64,000 nucleotides of DNA, from the NCBI RefSeq assembly GCF_947501405.1, contig NZ_CANMVK010000003.1:372001-436000 (forward strand). The letters are read 5' to 3'. A program made the translations under genes and the position numbers. This DNA is from an uncultured Hoeflea sp. GTDB lineage: Bacteria > Pseudomonadota > Alphaproteobacteria > Rhizobiales > Rhizobiaceae. This document shows positions 36,999 to 46,230 of this stretch, in pieces. Within the stretch, counting starts at the first letter, position 1; the number at the start of each line of letters is the position of its first letter. The notes under the pieces are model-generated. The model was given only the letters and a program-made list of their open reading frames with translations, was not told the DNA's origin and did no database searches.

Positions 36999-38250
36999 GC
37001 GCGGCACGGCTTTCCTCGGCGTCGCGGTCGAGCGACTGGATTTGCCTCAGCGCTGGGAAGCCGAAGCTCCAGGCCAAGGCGACGGCCAGCGTGCCGGCGC
37101 CGCCGATCACCACAGCTGCCACCGGGCCGATCAGGGCCGCCATGGTGCCGGCGCGGAATTCGCCAAGCTCATTGGATGCACCGATGAACACCATGTTGAC
37201 GGCGCTCACCCGGCCGCGCAACTCATCGGGCGTCCACAACTGCACCAGGCTCTGGCGCACATAGACCGAGATCATGTCGGAAGCGCCCATGACGATCAGT
37301 GCCGCTATCGACAGCAATGGCGACGTTGACAGGCCGAAAGTGACGGTGGCCGCGCCGAAGATGCCGACGGCGATAAACATTGCCGCCCCGGCATGACGGC
37401 GAACCGGGTAGGAGGCGAGATAGATAGCCATGGCGATGGCGCCGATCCCCGGTGCGGCGCGCAACCACCCCAGGCCGGTGGGGCCAAGTTCGAGCACGTC
37501 GCGGGCAAACACCGGCATCAGTGCCACCGCGCCGCCCAGCAGCACCGCAAACATGTCGAGCGAGATTGCGCCCAGAACGATCTTCTGATTGCGCACATAG
37601 CTTAGCCCGGCGACCAGAGCCTGCCAGCTCTGGGCCTGACCGCGCGATCGCTGCCTGGGTGGGGGCACCAGGGTGATGAACAAGGTTGCGAGCGCGAAGA
37701 AGCCCAGCGCCGTGGCGTATGGCGCGATCGCACCTACCCCATAGAGCAGGCCGCCCGCCACCGGGCCGACGATGGTCGCCGTTTGCCACGAGGTCGAATT
37801 CCAGGCAATTGCGTTGGGCAAATCCCTGGCGGGTACCAGATTTGGGGCCAATGACTGCGAGGCAGGGGCAAAAAAGGCCCTGGCAATGCCGATGACGAGA
37901 AGCACTGCGAAAATCGGAAGCGGCGAGGTCAAGCCCTGCCAGGCGAAATAGACCAGTGCCGCTGCGCAAACGCCGATGATGATCTCGCAGATCATCATGA
38001 TGGTGCGCCGTCCGTAGCGGTCGGCGGCGGCGCCGGTCAGCAGGATCAGCACCAGCGCCGGCAGGAACTGGATCAGCCCGACCAGTCCGAGATCGAAGGG
38101 ATCGCGGGTGAGATCATAGATCTGCCAACCGACGGCGACGCTGATGATCTGCAGCCCGAAGGTGGAGAGAAACCGTGCGGTGAAATAATATGCGAAGGCG
38201 CGATGGCGAAATGCGGCAAAACGGTCATCGGCGCCGATCGGCAGGCTCAT
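36958..38250 (-). CDS. MFS transporter
   Basis: A 430-residue inner-membrane protein with 12 predicted helices, of the enterobactin-exporter/MFS_3 type. Landmarks: RFLSTFGLQIISVAVGWQIYDLT near residue 27, the loop 2-3 signature GAAADRYGRRTIMM near residue 72, FAPASQSLAPNLVP near residue 126 and a second-half SVYVRQSLVQLWTPDELRGRVSAVN near residue 328. The substrate is unknown; efflux of a small molecule is likely. The last 41 bases overlap the amidotransferase gene on the other strand. Confidence 0.85.
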   Translation of the reverse strand: MSLPIGADDRFAAFRHRAFAYYFTARFLSTFGLQIISVAVGWQIYDLTRDPFDLGLVGLIQFLPALVLILLTGAAADRYGRRTIMMICEIIIGVCAAALVYFAWQGLTSPLPIFAVLLVIGIARAFFAPASQSLAPNLVPARDLPNAIAWNSTSWQTATIVGPVAGGLLYGVGAIAPYATALGFFALATLFITLVPPPRQRSRGQAQSWQALVAGLSYVRNQKIVLGAISLDMFAVLLGGAVALMPVFARDVLELGPTGLGWLRAAPGIGAIAMAIYLASYPVRRHAGAAMFIAVGIFGAATVTFGLSTSPLLSIAALIVMGASDMISVYVRQSLVQLWTPDELRGRVSAVNMVFIGASNELGEFRAGTMAALIGPVAAVVIGGAGTLAVALAWSFGFPALRQIQSLDRDAEESRAALKSGVDRPEKSGP

Positions 38251-38445
38251 GGCGGTGGTCCGGTTGGTGCGTTTCGGTAAAACGCGGGAGGATATGGGGC
38301 CACAATTGCAGCCTGCTGAGGCTCTCTATACACCAGTCGCACGCCCGCGCCACAGCGGCATAGGCGTCGGCTGGGGCGCCCGCCCTTGCCGCCTCGGGTT
38401 CGAATGTCTACATGTCGTTCACGCGACGAACAGCCGGAGACCTAA

Positions 38446-38736
38446 ATGTTTGCAGTCTTTCAAACCATCGACCTGGCGCTGGGGATCTACACCTGGATCA
38501 TCATCGGTAGCGCCATCTTCTCCTGGCTCTATGCCTTCAACGTGATCAATTCCAACAACCGGTTCGTCGGCATGGTCGGCGAGTTTCTCTACAAGGCCAC
38601 CGAGCCGGCCCTCAGGCCGATCCGCCGGGTGTTGCCGGATTTGGGCGGGCTCGACATTTCGCCCATCGTGTTGTTGATCGCGATCTTCTTCTTGCGCACC
38701 TTCATCGCCACGTCGATCGCGCCGATGTTCTTCTGA
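38446..38736 (+). CDS. YggT family membrane protein
   Basis: A 96-residue inner-membrane protein with two hydrophobic segments (about 7-30 and 68-90) flanking the conserved [23 protein letters not shown] region. YggT proteins are linked to cell division and osmotic stress in various bacteria. Its TGA stop lies inside the CTGA that appears to start the DUF167 gene, the usual YggT-DUF167 pairing. Confidence 0.93.
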   Translation: MFAVFQTIDLALGIYTWIIIGSAIFSWLYAFNVINSNNRFVGMVGEFLYKATEPALRPIRRVLPDLGGLDISPIVLLIAIFFLRTFIATSIAPMFF

Positions 38737-39050
38737 GCGCCTGGCGTCAGACACCGGATGGCGGGTTTGACCTGTCCGTGCGGCTGACGCCGCGCGCAGC
38801 GTCGGACCACGTCGACGGTTTGGATATCGATTCCGCCGGAGCTGTTCGCCTTAAAGCGCGGGTTCGCGCGGTGCCCGAAAAGAACAAGGCCAACAGGGCT
38901 TTGGAGGCGCTGATTGCCGACCGGCTCGGTGTCGCCAAATCTTTTGTGCGCGTGACTTCAGGCGACGCCAGCCGCATCAAGACGCTTCGCATTGCCGCTT
39001 CAGCTGGCATCAGCGCCAACGCGCTTGAGGAACTCGTCCGCGAACGCTGA
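38733..39050 (+). CDS. DUF167 (YggU) family protein, apparent CTG start
   Basis: A small alpha/beta protein of about 105 residues. The core [35 protein letters not shown] and [25 protein letters not shown] is typical. Family homology begins about 15 codons before the first standard start (GTG 38778): the upstream codons read [15 protein letters not shown], matching the usual N-terminal strand. The only initiation candidate in that stretch is CTG at 38733, overlapping the YggT stop as CTGA. Either CUG is used through coupling, or the protein begins at 38778 and lacks its first strand. Confidence 0.75.
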   Translation: MSAWRQTPDGGFDLSVRLTPRAASDHVDGLDIDSAGAVRLKARVRAVPEKNKANRALEALIADRLGVAKSFVRVTSGDASRIKTLRIAASAGISANALEELVRER

Positions 39051-39067
39051 TCGCGGCCGAGCGATAC

Positions 39068-39601
39068 TCAAGCCTTGGTCTTGGCGCGGTCGATGGCCTC
39101 GACAATCAGCTTGCGGGCGGTTTCAGCATCGCGCCAGCCGCCGATCTTGACCCATTTGCCGGGTTCGAGATCCTTGTAATGCTCGAAAAAGTGCTCGATC
39201 TGCTGCAGCGTGATCTCCGGCATGTCGGTGTAGTCGACAACCTTGGAATAGCGCTGGGTGAGATGCGGCGAGGGCACGGCGATGATCTTTTCATCCTGGC
39301 CGGAATTGTCTTCCATGATCAGCACGCCAATCGGCCGGGCGTTGATAACACAGCCCGGAATCAGCGGCCGGGTGTTGCACACCAGCACGTCGATCGGGTC
39401 GCCGTCGTCGGACAGGGTGTGGGGCACGAAGCCGTAATTTCCCGGGTAGGTCATCGGCGTGTAAAGAAAGCGATCAACGACCAGGGTGCCTGCATCCTTG
39501 TCCATCTCGTATTTGATGGGATGACCGCCCACGGGCACCTCGATGATCACGTTGACGTCGTGTGGCGGGTTTTCGCCGATGCTGATGGCGTCTATGCGCA
39601 T
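39068..39601 (-). CDS. ppa: Inorganic pyrophosphatase
   Basis: A 177-residue soluble Mg-dependent family I pyrophosphatase, usually a hexamer, that pulls biosynthetic reactions by hydrolysing PPi. Active-site blocks: [10 protein letters not shown] near residue 29, [25 protein letters not shown] near residue 50 with the metal aspartates, and [11 protein letters not shown] near residue 121. Start at 39601 gives the exact family length. Nothing is visible in the 206 bases upstream. Confidence 0.97.
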   Translation of the reverse strand: MRIDAISIGENPPHDVNVIIEVPVGGHPIKYEMDKDAGTLVVDRFLYTPMTYPGNYGFVPHTLSDDGDPIDVLVCNTRPLIPGCVINARPIGVLIMEDNSGQDEKIIAVPSPHLTQRYSKVVDYTDMPEITLQQIEHFFEHYKDLEPGKWVKIGGWRDAETARKLIVEAIDRAKTKA

Positions 39602-39807
39602 GATCGCTCCAATTCCGGTGTCGCGGGCCTGTCCGCTCCGGAGCCGTTCCCCGGCCCGGTCCGCATGCCCGATGGTGCTGATTGCGCGTCGCTCGAGCCG
39701 GTGCTGTCGACCGCGCATGCAGCGGCCCCGCACTTAAAGCCAAAGCGATTCGTGCGCAACTGGACTTTCGGAGCGGGTGACAGGGTAGGGCCCAGGAATC
39801 CGGGCGA

Positions 39808-40314
39808 TCAGTTCCAGACGAAAGCGATCTTCTTGAGCGTCTTGCCGTCAAAGGTTTCGTGGCCCTCGGCGACGTCGGTGCCGCCCTGCAGCCGGTAGAA
39901 ATCCACCGCCGGGTGGTTTTCTTCCAGACACCAGAGCGCCACGCCTTCGCAGCCCAATGACGCGAGCAATTGCCGGGCTTCGGTAAACAGCCGTTTGCCC
40001 AGGCCGACGCCCTGAAACTCGGGACGCAGATAGAGCTCGTAGATTTCGCCCTCCTGGGGCAGTGAGCGCGCCCGGTTGAGCCCCAGCGTTGCGTAACCGG
40101 CGATGGTTCCGCCGACATCGAGCACCAGAATTGAGGTCGCGCCGCGGATTGCCCGCCGCCACCAGCCGACATTTCGGCGCTCGAGCATGACGCGCAGCGA
40201 CGTGTACGGCAAAATACCGGTATAGGCATGGCTCCAGGCCGCCCGGTGCGCCTCGGCGATGGCCTCGGCGTCCTGCGGCTCCGCGCGCCGTATGTCGATT
40301 GTCAACATGCTCAT
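39808..40314 (-). CDS. GNAT family N-acetyltransferase
   Basis: A 168-residue acetyltransferase. The acetyl-CoA pyrophosphate loop is in RPEFQGVGLGKRLFTEA near residue 98, after the strand IYELYLRPE. A C-terminal VDFYRLQGG and KTLKKIAFVW close the fold. The RRAEPQDAEAIAEAHRAAWSHAYTGILP N-terminus places it among the YjaB/RimI-like GNATs of unknown substrate. An exact CtrA box lies about 100 bases upstream on the matching strand. Confidence 0.85.
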   Translation of the reverse strand: MSMLTIDIRRAEPQDAEAIAEAHRAAWSHAYTGILPYTSLRVMLERRNVGWWRRAIRGATSILVLDVGGTIAGYATLGLNRARSLPQEGEIYELYLRPEFQGVGLGKRLFTEARQLLASLGCEGVALWCLEENHPAVDFYRLQGGTDVAEGHETFDGKTLKKIAFVWN

Positions 40315-40411
40315 GCGGCTACACTATCGGTTCCCAAGTGTCCGGCGAAAGCGGCGAAACCGCCCTCCCGGCCTTAGCCCACAGCATTGTTTTGTGGACG
40401 GCTTGGGAGAA

Positions 40412-40427
40412 GTTAACCGTCTGTTAA
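40412..40427 (-). promoter_or_regulatory. Exact CtrA-type box in the GNAT/CAT gap
   Basis: On the minus strand it reads TTAA-CAGACGG-TTAAC, a full match to TTAA-N7-TTAAC. It is about 100 bases before the GNAT start, and immediately before a possible structured RNA on the plus strand. Confidence 0.6.
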
Positions 40428-40430
40428 GGA

Positions 40431-40615
40431 ATTATGCAAGGCCGCAGCGGCACTCGCCATGTGGAACACGCGCGCCTGCCGGGTGGGCGGACGAGCCGTT
40501 CGCCGCATGCGAGATCGCCGAATAGGCGTGGATAATGGGGCGGTAAGCCCGTAACCCGCTTAGTCGTGAGCGCCCATATCCAGACCGCGGCACTGAACCT
40601 GCGCGGACCTTACAG
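40431..40615 (+). ncRNA. Possible structured non-coding RNA
   Basis: This 323-base gap (40315-40637) has no protein-like frame but strong pairing potential. AAGGCCGCAG (40438-40447) can close on CTGCGCGGACCTT (40599-40611) with two bulges. Inside are a 7-bp hairpin at 40486-40504 (GGCGGAC/GTTCGCC, with one G-U pair valid only on the plus strand), a CGCC/GGCG hairpin at 40516-40528, and a long hairpin at 40529-40582 (TGGATA/TATCCA, TGGG/CCCA, CG/CG, then TAAGC/GCTTA). The size and closed multibranch shape recall 6S-type RNAs, but I do not recognise the sequence and cannot exclude a GNAT leader. Confidence 0.35.
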
Positions 40616-40637
40616 ATCGTAGTGCTGGATGCGTGGC

Positions 40638-41300
40638 TCAGCCGATATCGGCAAAGCGGTCGAGATTGGCTTGCGCCGCCTCGAAGAACTGGCCGACCTG
40701 CAGGCCGTCAGCCAGCGCATGGTGGACTTGCACAGCCATGGCGCAACTCCAGCGCCCATCGGGGCTTTTCACCAGCTTGCCCCAGGAAAACCGCGGGATG
40801 CAGTCATCCGGACCCGGCAGCGCATTGTCGAGCGCGGTGAAATCGAGCCATGGCAGACAGGAGAGATAGGCCAGATCCACCCGCTCGCCGGTGTTGGCGC
40901 CGAGATCCGTCCCCTTCGCGGTCTCCTCGATGATCGCCTTGCAGCTTTCATCGAAGCGAGCCCAGTCGGCAAAATAGGGAATATAGGCGTATCCAAAAGT
41001 GTCCCCGGGCCGCGGCACCGTTGCCGACAGCGCGATCTCGTCGAACTCAAACACCTTCTCGCCGCCATCGGCAGCCGACGCAAACCGTGTTTTGAGCGCG
41101 GACACCGCATGTACACCCGCACCGATGGTGTGGATGAAGGCGCGGTAGGGCGAGACACCGGCCGGTTTGGCCCGGGTCATCAGGGCAGTCGCGTCGAGCC
41201 GTGCGGTGGTGGCGAATTGCGGCCGGTCGTAGGTCCGAAACAGCCGGTACTGACCGGCCCTTGACCAGCTCTCGATATCGATTTCGCGGCCGGTGCTCAT
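40638..41300 (-). CDS. Chloramphenicol acetyltransferase-like protein (CatA fold)
   Basis: A 220-residue acyltransferase of the CAT type I-III fold. The catalytic motif VQVHHALADGLQVGQFF near residue 195 carries the active-site His and the structural Asp. SPYRAFIHTIGAGVHAV, FEFDEIALSATVP and FSWGKLV match the CAT core. It begins 1 base after the typA stop, so it is co-transcribed with a translation GTPase. Chromosomal relatives often do not confer resistance; the natural substrate is unknown. Confidence 0.82.
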   Translation of the reverse strand: MSTGREIDIESWSRAGQYRLFRTYDRPQFATTARLDATALMTRAKPAGVSPYRAFIHTIGAGVHAVSALKTRFASAADGGEKVFEFDEIALSATVPRPGDTFGYAYIPYFADWARFDESCKAIIEETAKGTDLGANTGERVDLAYLSCLPWLDFTALDNALPGPDDCIPRFSWGKLVKSPDGRWSCAMAVQVHHALADGLQVGQFFEAAQANLDRFADIG

Positions 41301-41301
41301 A

Positions 41302-43125
41302 TCATGCGGCTCCGGCGCGGGCTTTTTCAAGCCGCTTGCGATCATTTGCGTCGAGATAGCGCTTGCGCAGGCGGATCGATTTCGGCGTGACTTCCATCAG
41401 TTCATCGTCCTGAATCCAGGACAGCGCCCGGTCAAGCGTCATGCGGATCGGCGGGGTCAGTTTGACCGCCTCGTCCTTGCCGGCAGAGCGGATGTTGGTG
41501 AGCTGCTTGCCCTTGAGCACATTGACCTCGAGATCGTTGTCGCGGGTGTGAATGCCGATGATCATGCCGGTGTAGACCTTGTCGCCCGGCTCAATGATCA
41601 TCGGACCGCGATCCTCGAGATTGAACATGGCGTAGGCCACCGCCTCGCCCGGCTGGTTGGCCAGCAGTACGCCGTTGGTGCGGCCGGCAATGTTGCCCTT
41701 GAACGGCTGATAACCGTGGAACAGCCGGTTCATCACCGCGGTGCCGCGGGTGTCGGTCAAAAGTTCCGACTGGTAGCCGATCAGGCCGCGTGTCGGCGCA
41801 TGGAAGACCAGCCGCACACGGTTGCCGCCTGACGGGCGCAGCTCGACCATCTCGGCCTTGCGCTCGGACATTTTCTGCACAACCACGCCGGAATGCTCGT
41901 CATCGACGTCGATGACAACCTCTTCGATCGGCTCCATCAACTGGCCGTTCTCGTCATTGTGCATGACCACGCGCGGCCGCGACACGGCAAGCTCGAAGCC
42001 CTCGCGGCGCATGGTTTCGATCAACACTGCGAGCTGCAATTCACCGCGGCCGGAGACATAGAAGGAATCCTTGCCTTCCGATTCCTCGATCTTCAGCGCG
42101 ACATTGCCTTCGGCTTCCTTGAGCAGGCGATCGCGGATGACGCGGCTTGTCACCTTGTCGCCCTCGGTTCCGGCCAGCGGCGAATCATTGACCAGGAAGG
42201 TCATGGTCACGGTCGGCGGGTCGATCGGCTGGGCGGTCAGCGCCTGGGTGACGGAGGGGTCGCAGAAGGTGTCGGCCACGGTGCCCTTGGAGAGACCGGC
42301 AATGGCGACGATGTCGCCGGCATGGGCTTCTTCCACCGGCTGCCGCTCAAGACCCCGGAATGCAAGAATCTTGGAGATACGGCCGTTTTCGACCAGCTTG
42401 CCGTCGCCGTTGAGCACCTTGACGCTCTGGTTGGGCTTGATCGAGCCTGAATGAATCCGGCCGGTGATGATCCTGCCCAGGAACGGATTGGCTTCCAGGA
42501 TCGTGCCGATCATCCGGAACGGGCCTTCGGCGACCTGCGGTTCGGGCACATGGTCGATGACCAGATCGAACAGCGGGGTCAGTGAGGAGTTTTCCGGCTG
42601 CTCGGGTTCGGCCGCCATCCATCCATTGCGGCCCGAACCGTAGAGGATCGGGAAATCGAGCTGTTCGTCGGTGGCGTCAAGCGCTGCGAACAGGTCGAAC
42701 ACCTCGTTGATTACCTCGTCGGCGCGAGCGTCCGGGCGATCGATCTTGTTGATCGCCACAATCGGCCGCAGGCCGACCTTGAGCGCCTTGCCGACCACGA
42801 ATTTGGTCTGCGGCATCGGGCCTTCGGCGGCGTCGACCAGAACGATGGCGCCATCGACCATCGACAGGATGCGCTCCACCTCGCCGCCGAAATCGGCGTG
42901 GCCGGGCGTGTCGACGATGTTGATGCGGGTTCCCTTCCATTCAACCGAGGTGGCTTTGGCGAGAATGGTGATCCCGCGCTCCTTCTCGATGTCGCCCGAA
43001 TCCATGGCGCGCTCCTGGACGCGTTCATTCTCGCGGTAGACGCCGGATTGTTTGAGCAGTTCGTCGACAAGCGTGGTCTTGCCATGGTCAACGTGGGCGA
43101 TGATCGCAATATTGCGCAGGGACAT
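41302..43125 (-). CDS. typA: Translational GTPase TypA/BipA
   Basis: A 607-residue ribosome-associated GTPase of the EF-G superfamily involved in large-subunit assembly at low temperature and stress. G1 [10 protein letters not shown] is at residue 10, G3 [12 protein letters not shown] near residue 74, and G4 [13 protein letters not shown] near residue 128. The C-terminal TypA-specific domain includes [26 protein letters not shown] (starting near residue 358) and [21 protein letters not shown] near residue 440. Length is exactly typical. The 279 bases upstream hold its promoter and nothing else I can identify. Confidence 0.97.
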   Translation of the reverse strand: MSLRNIAIIAHVDHGKTTLVDELLKQSGVYRENERVQERAMDSGDIEKERGITILAKATSVEWKGTRINIVDTPGHADFGGEVERILSMVDGAIVLVDAAEGPMPQTKFVVGKALKVGLRPIVAINKIDRPDARADEVINEVFDLFAALDATDEQLDFPILYGSGRNGWMAAEPEQPENSSLTPLFDLVIDHVPEPQVAEGPFRMIGTILEANPFLGRIITGRIHSGSIKPNQSVKVLNGDGKLVENGRISKILAFRGLERQPVEEAHAGDIVAIAGLSKGTVADTFCDPSVTQALTAQPIDPPTVTMTFLVNDSPLAGTEGDKVTSRVIRDRLLKEAEGNVALKIEESEGKDSFYVSGRGELQLAVLIETMRREGFELAVSRPRVVMHNDENGQLMEPIEEVVIDVDDEHSGVVVQKMSERKAEMVELRPSGGNRVRLVFHAPTRGLIGYQSELLTDTRGTAVMNRLFHGYQPFKGNIAGRTNGVLLANQPGEAVAYAMFNLEDRGPMIIEPGDKVYTGMIIGIHTRDNDLEVNVLKGKQLTNIRSAGKDEAVKLTPPIRMTLDRALSWIQDDELMEVTPKSIRLRKRYLDANDRKRLEKARAGAA

Positions 43126-43404
43126 GGGATCTGGTCTCGATTTGAAGAATAGAAAAGCGCCGGAACCTTCGATCCCGGCGCGGGTCGGCATCAGCCGGAA
43201 ATTGCGCGGCTTATACAGGCTTTTTCGCAATTGCGAAAGGGGTTGCCTGACGGGCCGGATCAGAACGCAGGAAAGGTGCCCCGATCCCGCTTTGCGGTGC
43301 TTGCCGCTGTCAGCCCGGCCAGCAAGGCGCAATCCGCCGGGACGGCTTGATGCCGCTCACGGATGGGCTCACAATTGGCGGATTGAGGAGAACGGGAGGC
43401 GACA

Positions 43405-43986
43405 ATGCGGAAACTTCAGGCGCAAGGCATCCATCACATCACCCTGGTGGGCGCCGACCGGCAGACTTCCATCGACTTCTGGGAGGGTGTGCTTGGTATG
43501 CCGTTCATTTTCGAACAGCCCAATCTCGACCGGGAAGCGGAAAGCCATCTCTATTTCGACCCCGGCGATGGCCGTCTGATTACGATCTTCACCAATGAAG
43601 ACCGCAATCCCGACCCGGCGCGCACGCCCACCGATCCGGGCTGTGTGCATCATCTTGCCATCAACGTCTCCCGGGCGAGCTTCTCACAGGCGGTGGAAAG
43701 GCTCGATGAGCGCGGCATCTCCCACAGCGGGATCAAGGACCGTGGCTTTATGGATTCGATCTATTTCAAGGATCCGATGGGCTTCCTGATCGAGCTTGCC
43801 TGCTACCGGTTCGAGCCGCCTGCGGGATCATCTCATGCGGAGGTGTTCATCGAGGCGCACCGGATCCGGGTGGCGCGCGGCGATTACAACATCGCCGAGA
43901 TCCATCTGGCCGATGCAATCGAGGCAATTGTCGAACGGTCGCATGGGTCACTGTCGGACGACAGGACACCGAAGAACCCCTATTGA
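43405..43986 (+). CDS. VOC family (glyoxalase/ring-cleavage dioxygenase-like) protein
   Basis: A 193-residue metalloprotein-type fold. The two vicinal-oxygen-chelate motifs occur as GIHHITLVGADRQTSIDFWEGVLGM near residue 7 and CVHHLAINVSRASF near residue 78, with the metal-binding glutamate in IYFKDPMGFLIELACYRF near residue 116. A further 60 residues extend past the fold. Candidate activities are extradiol dioxygenase-like or isomerase; the substrate is not evident. Isolated gene with a GGAG ribosome site. Confidence 0.82.
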   Translation: MRKLQAQGIHHITLVGADRQTSIDFWEGVLGMPFIFEQPNLDREAESHLYFDPGDGRLITIFTNEDRNPDPARTPTDPGCVHHLAINVSRASFSQAVERLDERGISHSGIKDRGFMDSIYFKDPMGFLIELACYRFEPPAGSSHAEVFIEAHRIRVARGDYNIAEIHLADAIEAIVERSHGSLSDDRTPKNPY

Positions 43987-44011
43987 GAAAGCACTCGGGA
44001 ACAGCTTCAGA

Positions 44012-46075
44012 TCAGGCCAATCCGCGTTTGTTCAGCATTGCCGACGGGTCGGGCATACGGCCGCGGAACGCCTGGTAGAGTTCGGCGGGGTCGCGCGAGG
44101 CGCCGGCGGAATAGATGTAGGTGCGCAGTTTCTCCGAGGTTTCGCGGTCAAACGGATCGCCGGTTTCCTCAAAGGCGGAGAAGGCGTCGGCGTCGAGTAC
44201 CTCCGACCACATGTAGGAATAGTAGCCGGCGGAATAGCCGTCACCGGCAAACACATGCAGAAAATGCGGACTGGCATGACGCATGACGATTGCGTCGGGC
44301 ATCCCCAGCTTCTTGAGGGTTCGCGCCTCGAACTCCGCCGGATCAGCTTTGGCGTCTGTATCTTCGGCCGGAGTGTGCCAGGCCATGTCGACCAGCGCCG
44401 AGGCGGTGAATTCGACTGCTGCGAAGCCGGCGTTGAAGGTGCGCGCGGCAAGCACCTTGTCGAGCAGCGCCCCGGGAATCGGTTCGCCGGTACGGTAATG
44501 CCGGGCGTGGGTCTCAAGAATCTCGGGTACTGTCAGCCAGTGCTCGTAGAGCTGGGAGGGCAGTTCCACGAAATCACGGCTGACCGAAGTGCCCGAGAGC
44601 GACGGATAAGTGACATCGGACAGCATGCCATGCAGCGCGTGGCCGAATTCGTGAAACAGGGTGCGGGCGTCGTCGAGTGACAACAGTGCCGGCTGGCCTT
44701 TGGCGGGCTTGGCGAAATTGAGCACGTTGACGACGATTGGCCTGCGTTCCGCAGTCCCGTCCGGCAGCGGCAGCTTGTGCTGGCTCTGCAAGGCGCTCAT
44801 CCAGGCGCCGGAACGCTTGGAGGGACGGGCGAAATAATCGGCAATAAAGGTGGCGATGCGGTCGCCGTCCGGTCCCAGAACCTCGAACACCCGCGCATCA
44901 GGATGGGGGCCGTTGATGTCGGGCCGTTCTTTCATGGCTAGGCCAAACAACCGCCCGGCGACATCGAAACAAGCGTCGATCATCTTGTCGAGCGCCAGAT
45001 AAGGCTTGAGTTCGGCTTCGGAGAAGTCGAACCGGCGGGCCTTGAGCTGTTCCGCATAGTGCCGCCAGTCCCAGGCCGCGACCTCGTGGTTGGCTCCGGC
45101 TTTGGCCACCAGCAGCGCCAGATCGCGCTGATCGGCCTCGGCGTGGGCGACCGCGCGGGTCCAGACATTGCCGAGCAGCGCGTTCACCGCTTCAGGCGTT
45201 TTGGCCATGGTGTCGTCGAGCTTGAGTGCCGCGTAGCTGTCATAGCCCAGCAGCGCGGCCTTTTCGGCGCGCAGCGCGATGATTTGCGAAATCAATGCCC
45301 GATTGTCCGTCTCGCCACCGCCCGCGCCACGGGCTGTCCAGGCCTTGAAGGCGGTTTCGCGCAGATCGCGCCGGGCGCTGGAGACCAGGAAGGGTTCAAT
45401 GATGGAGCGCGACAGGGTGACCGCATATCGGCCTTCATGGCCACGGTCAGCAGCCACAGCAGCCATGGCGCTGCGCAGATCATCGGGCAATCCATCGAGA
45501 TCGGATCCGTCGTCCAGCAGCAAAATCCAATCTCTTTCGTCGGCTAACACATTTTGGCCAAAGCGGGCACCGAGCCCGGCAAGCTCCTCGCCAATCTGAG
45601 CCAGGCGCTTTTGCTTGTCAGCATCAAGACCAGCCCCGGCCTTGATGAAAGACTTCCAGACCCGTTCGAGAAGCCGGTGTTGTTCCGGTGACAGATCGCT
45701 ATCGTTGCGATTCCGGTACAATTCATCGACTCGAGCGAACAGCGTGCGGTTCATAGCGATCCCGGAGTAATGCCGCGACATTCGCGGAGCGATCTCGCGC
45801 TCCAGCGCCTGTATGGTGTCATTGGTGTCGGTGCCGGCCCGGTTCCAGAACAAGGCTGACACCTTGGAGAGCTTGTCTCCGGCACGTTCCAGGGCGGTCA
45901 GGGTATTGTCGAAATCACCGGCCTCGCGATTTTCGGCGATTGCCATGATCTCACGATCATGTTCGGCAAAAGCAAGATCGAAAGCCGGCTTAAAATCGTC
46001 GTCGGCAATGGCTTGAAACTCCGGCAGCCCCAACGGGCCGGTCCAGGCAAACAGCGGCGATGCGGAAGAGGTCAT
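44012..46075 (-). CDS. M3 family oligopeptidase (PrlC/Dcp type)
   Basis: A 687-residue zinc metallopeptidase that degrades short peptides in the cytoplasm. The zinc motif HEFGHALHGM is near residue 475, with the third ligand region EHWLTVPEILETHARHY about 30 residues later. The C-terminal FLHVFAGDGYSAGYYSYMWSEVLDADAF is typical of PrlC/Dcp. The N-terminal half is the helical substrate channel. No signal peptide is seen. ATG at 46075 follows an AAGGAGCTTG-type ribosome site. Confidence 0.93.
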   Translation of the reverse strand: MTSSASPLFAWTGPLGLPEFQAIADDDFKPAFDLAFAEHDREIMAIAENREAGDFDNTLTALERAGDKLSKVSALFWNRAGTDTNDTIQALEREIAPRMSRHYSGIAMNRTLFARVDELYRNRNDSDLSPEQHRLLERVWKSFIKAGAGLDADKQKRLAQIGEELAGLGARFGQNVLADERDWILLLDDGSDLDGLPDDLRSAMAAVAADRGHEGRYAVTLSRSIIEPFLVSSARRDLRETAFKAWTARGAGGGETDNRALISQIIALRAEKAALLGYDSYAALKLDDTMAKTPEAVNALLGNVWTRAVAHAEADQRDLALLVAKAGANHEVAAWDWRHYAEQLKARRFDFSEAELKPYLALDKMIDACFDVAGRLFGLAMKERPDINGPHPDARVFEVLGPDGDRIATFIADYFARPSKRSGAWMSALQSQHKLPLPDGTAERRPIVVNVLNFAKPAKGQPALLSLDDARTLFHEFGHALHGMLSDVTYPSLSGTSVSRDFVELPSQLYEHWLTVPEILETHARHYRTGEPIPGALLDKVLAARTFNAGFAAVEFTASALVDMAWHTPAEDTDAKADPAEFEARTLKKLGMPDAIVMRHASPHFLHVFAGDGYSAGYYSYMWSEVLDADAFSAFEETGDPFDRETSEKLRTYIYSAGASRDPAELYQAFRGRMPDPSAMLNKRGLA

Positions 46076-46161
46076 ATCAAGCTCCTTGTCGTGGATATGG
46101 ATGTAGGAAGGCTTCGCCTCCACGGCAAGCGGATGCGCCGGAGATGGTCTCAGATGCAACA

Positions 46162-46188
46162 GGGCGGAGCCGCGTTGCGGCCCCGCCC
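46162..46188. terminator. Strong GC hairpin downstream of argG
   Basis: GGGCGG-A-GCCGC-GTT-GCGGC-C-CCGCCC forms an 11-bp stem with one mismatch, followed by TTT on the plus strand. A second inverted repeat, GAACCGG/CCGGTTC on the minus strand, lies about 20 bases closer to argG. Together they probably end the argG transcript, although T-runs on that strand are poor. Confidence 0.45.
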
Positions 46189-46230
46189 TTTGCATGGGAA
46201 CCGGCCATTCGGTCCGGTTCGGTGCTGTTG

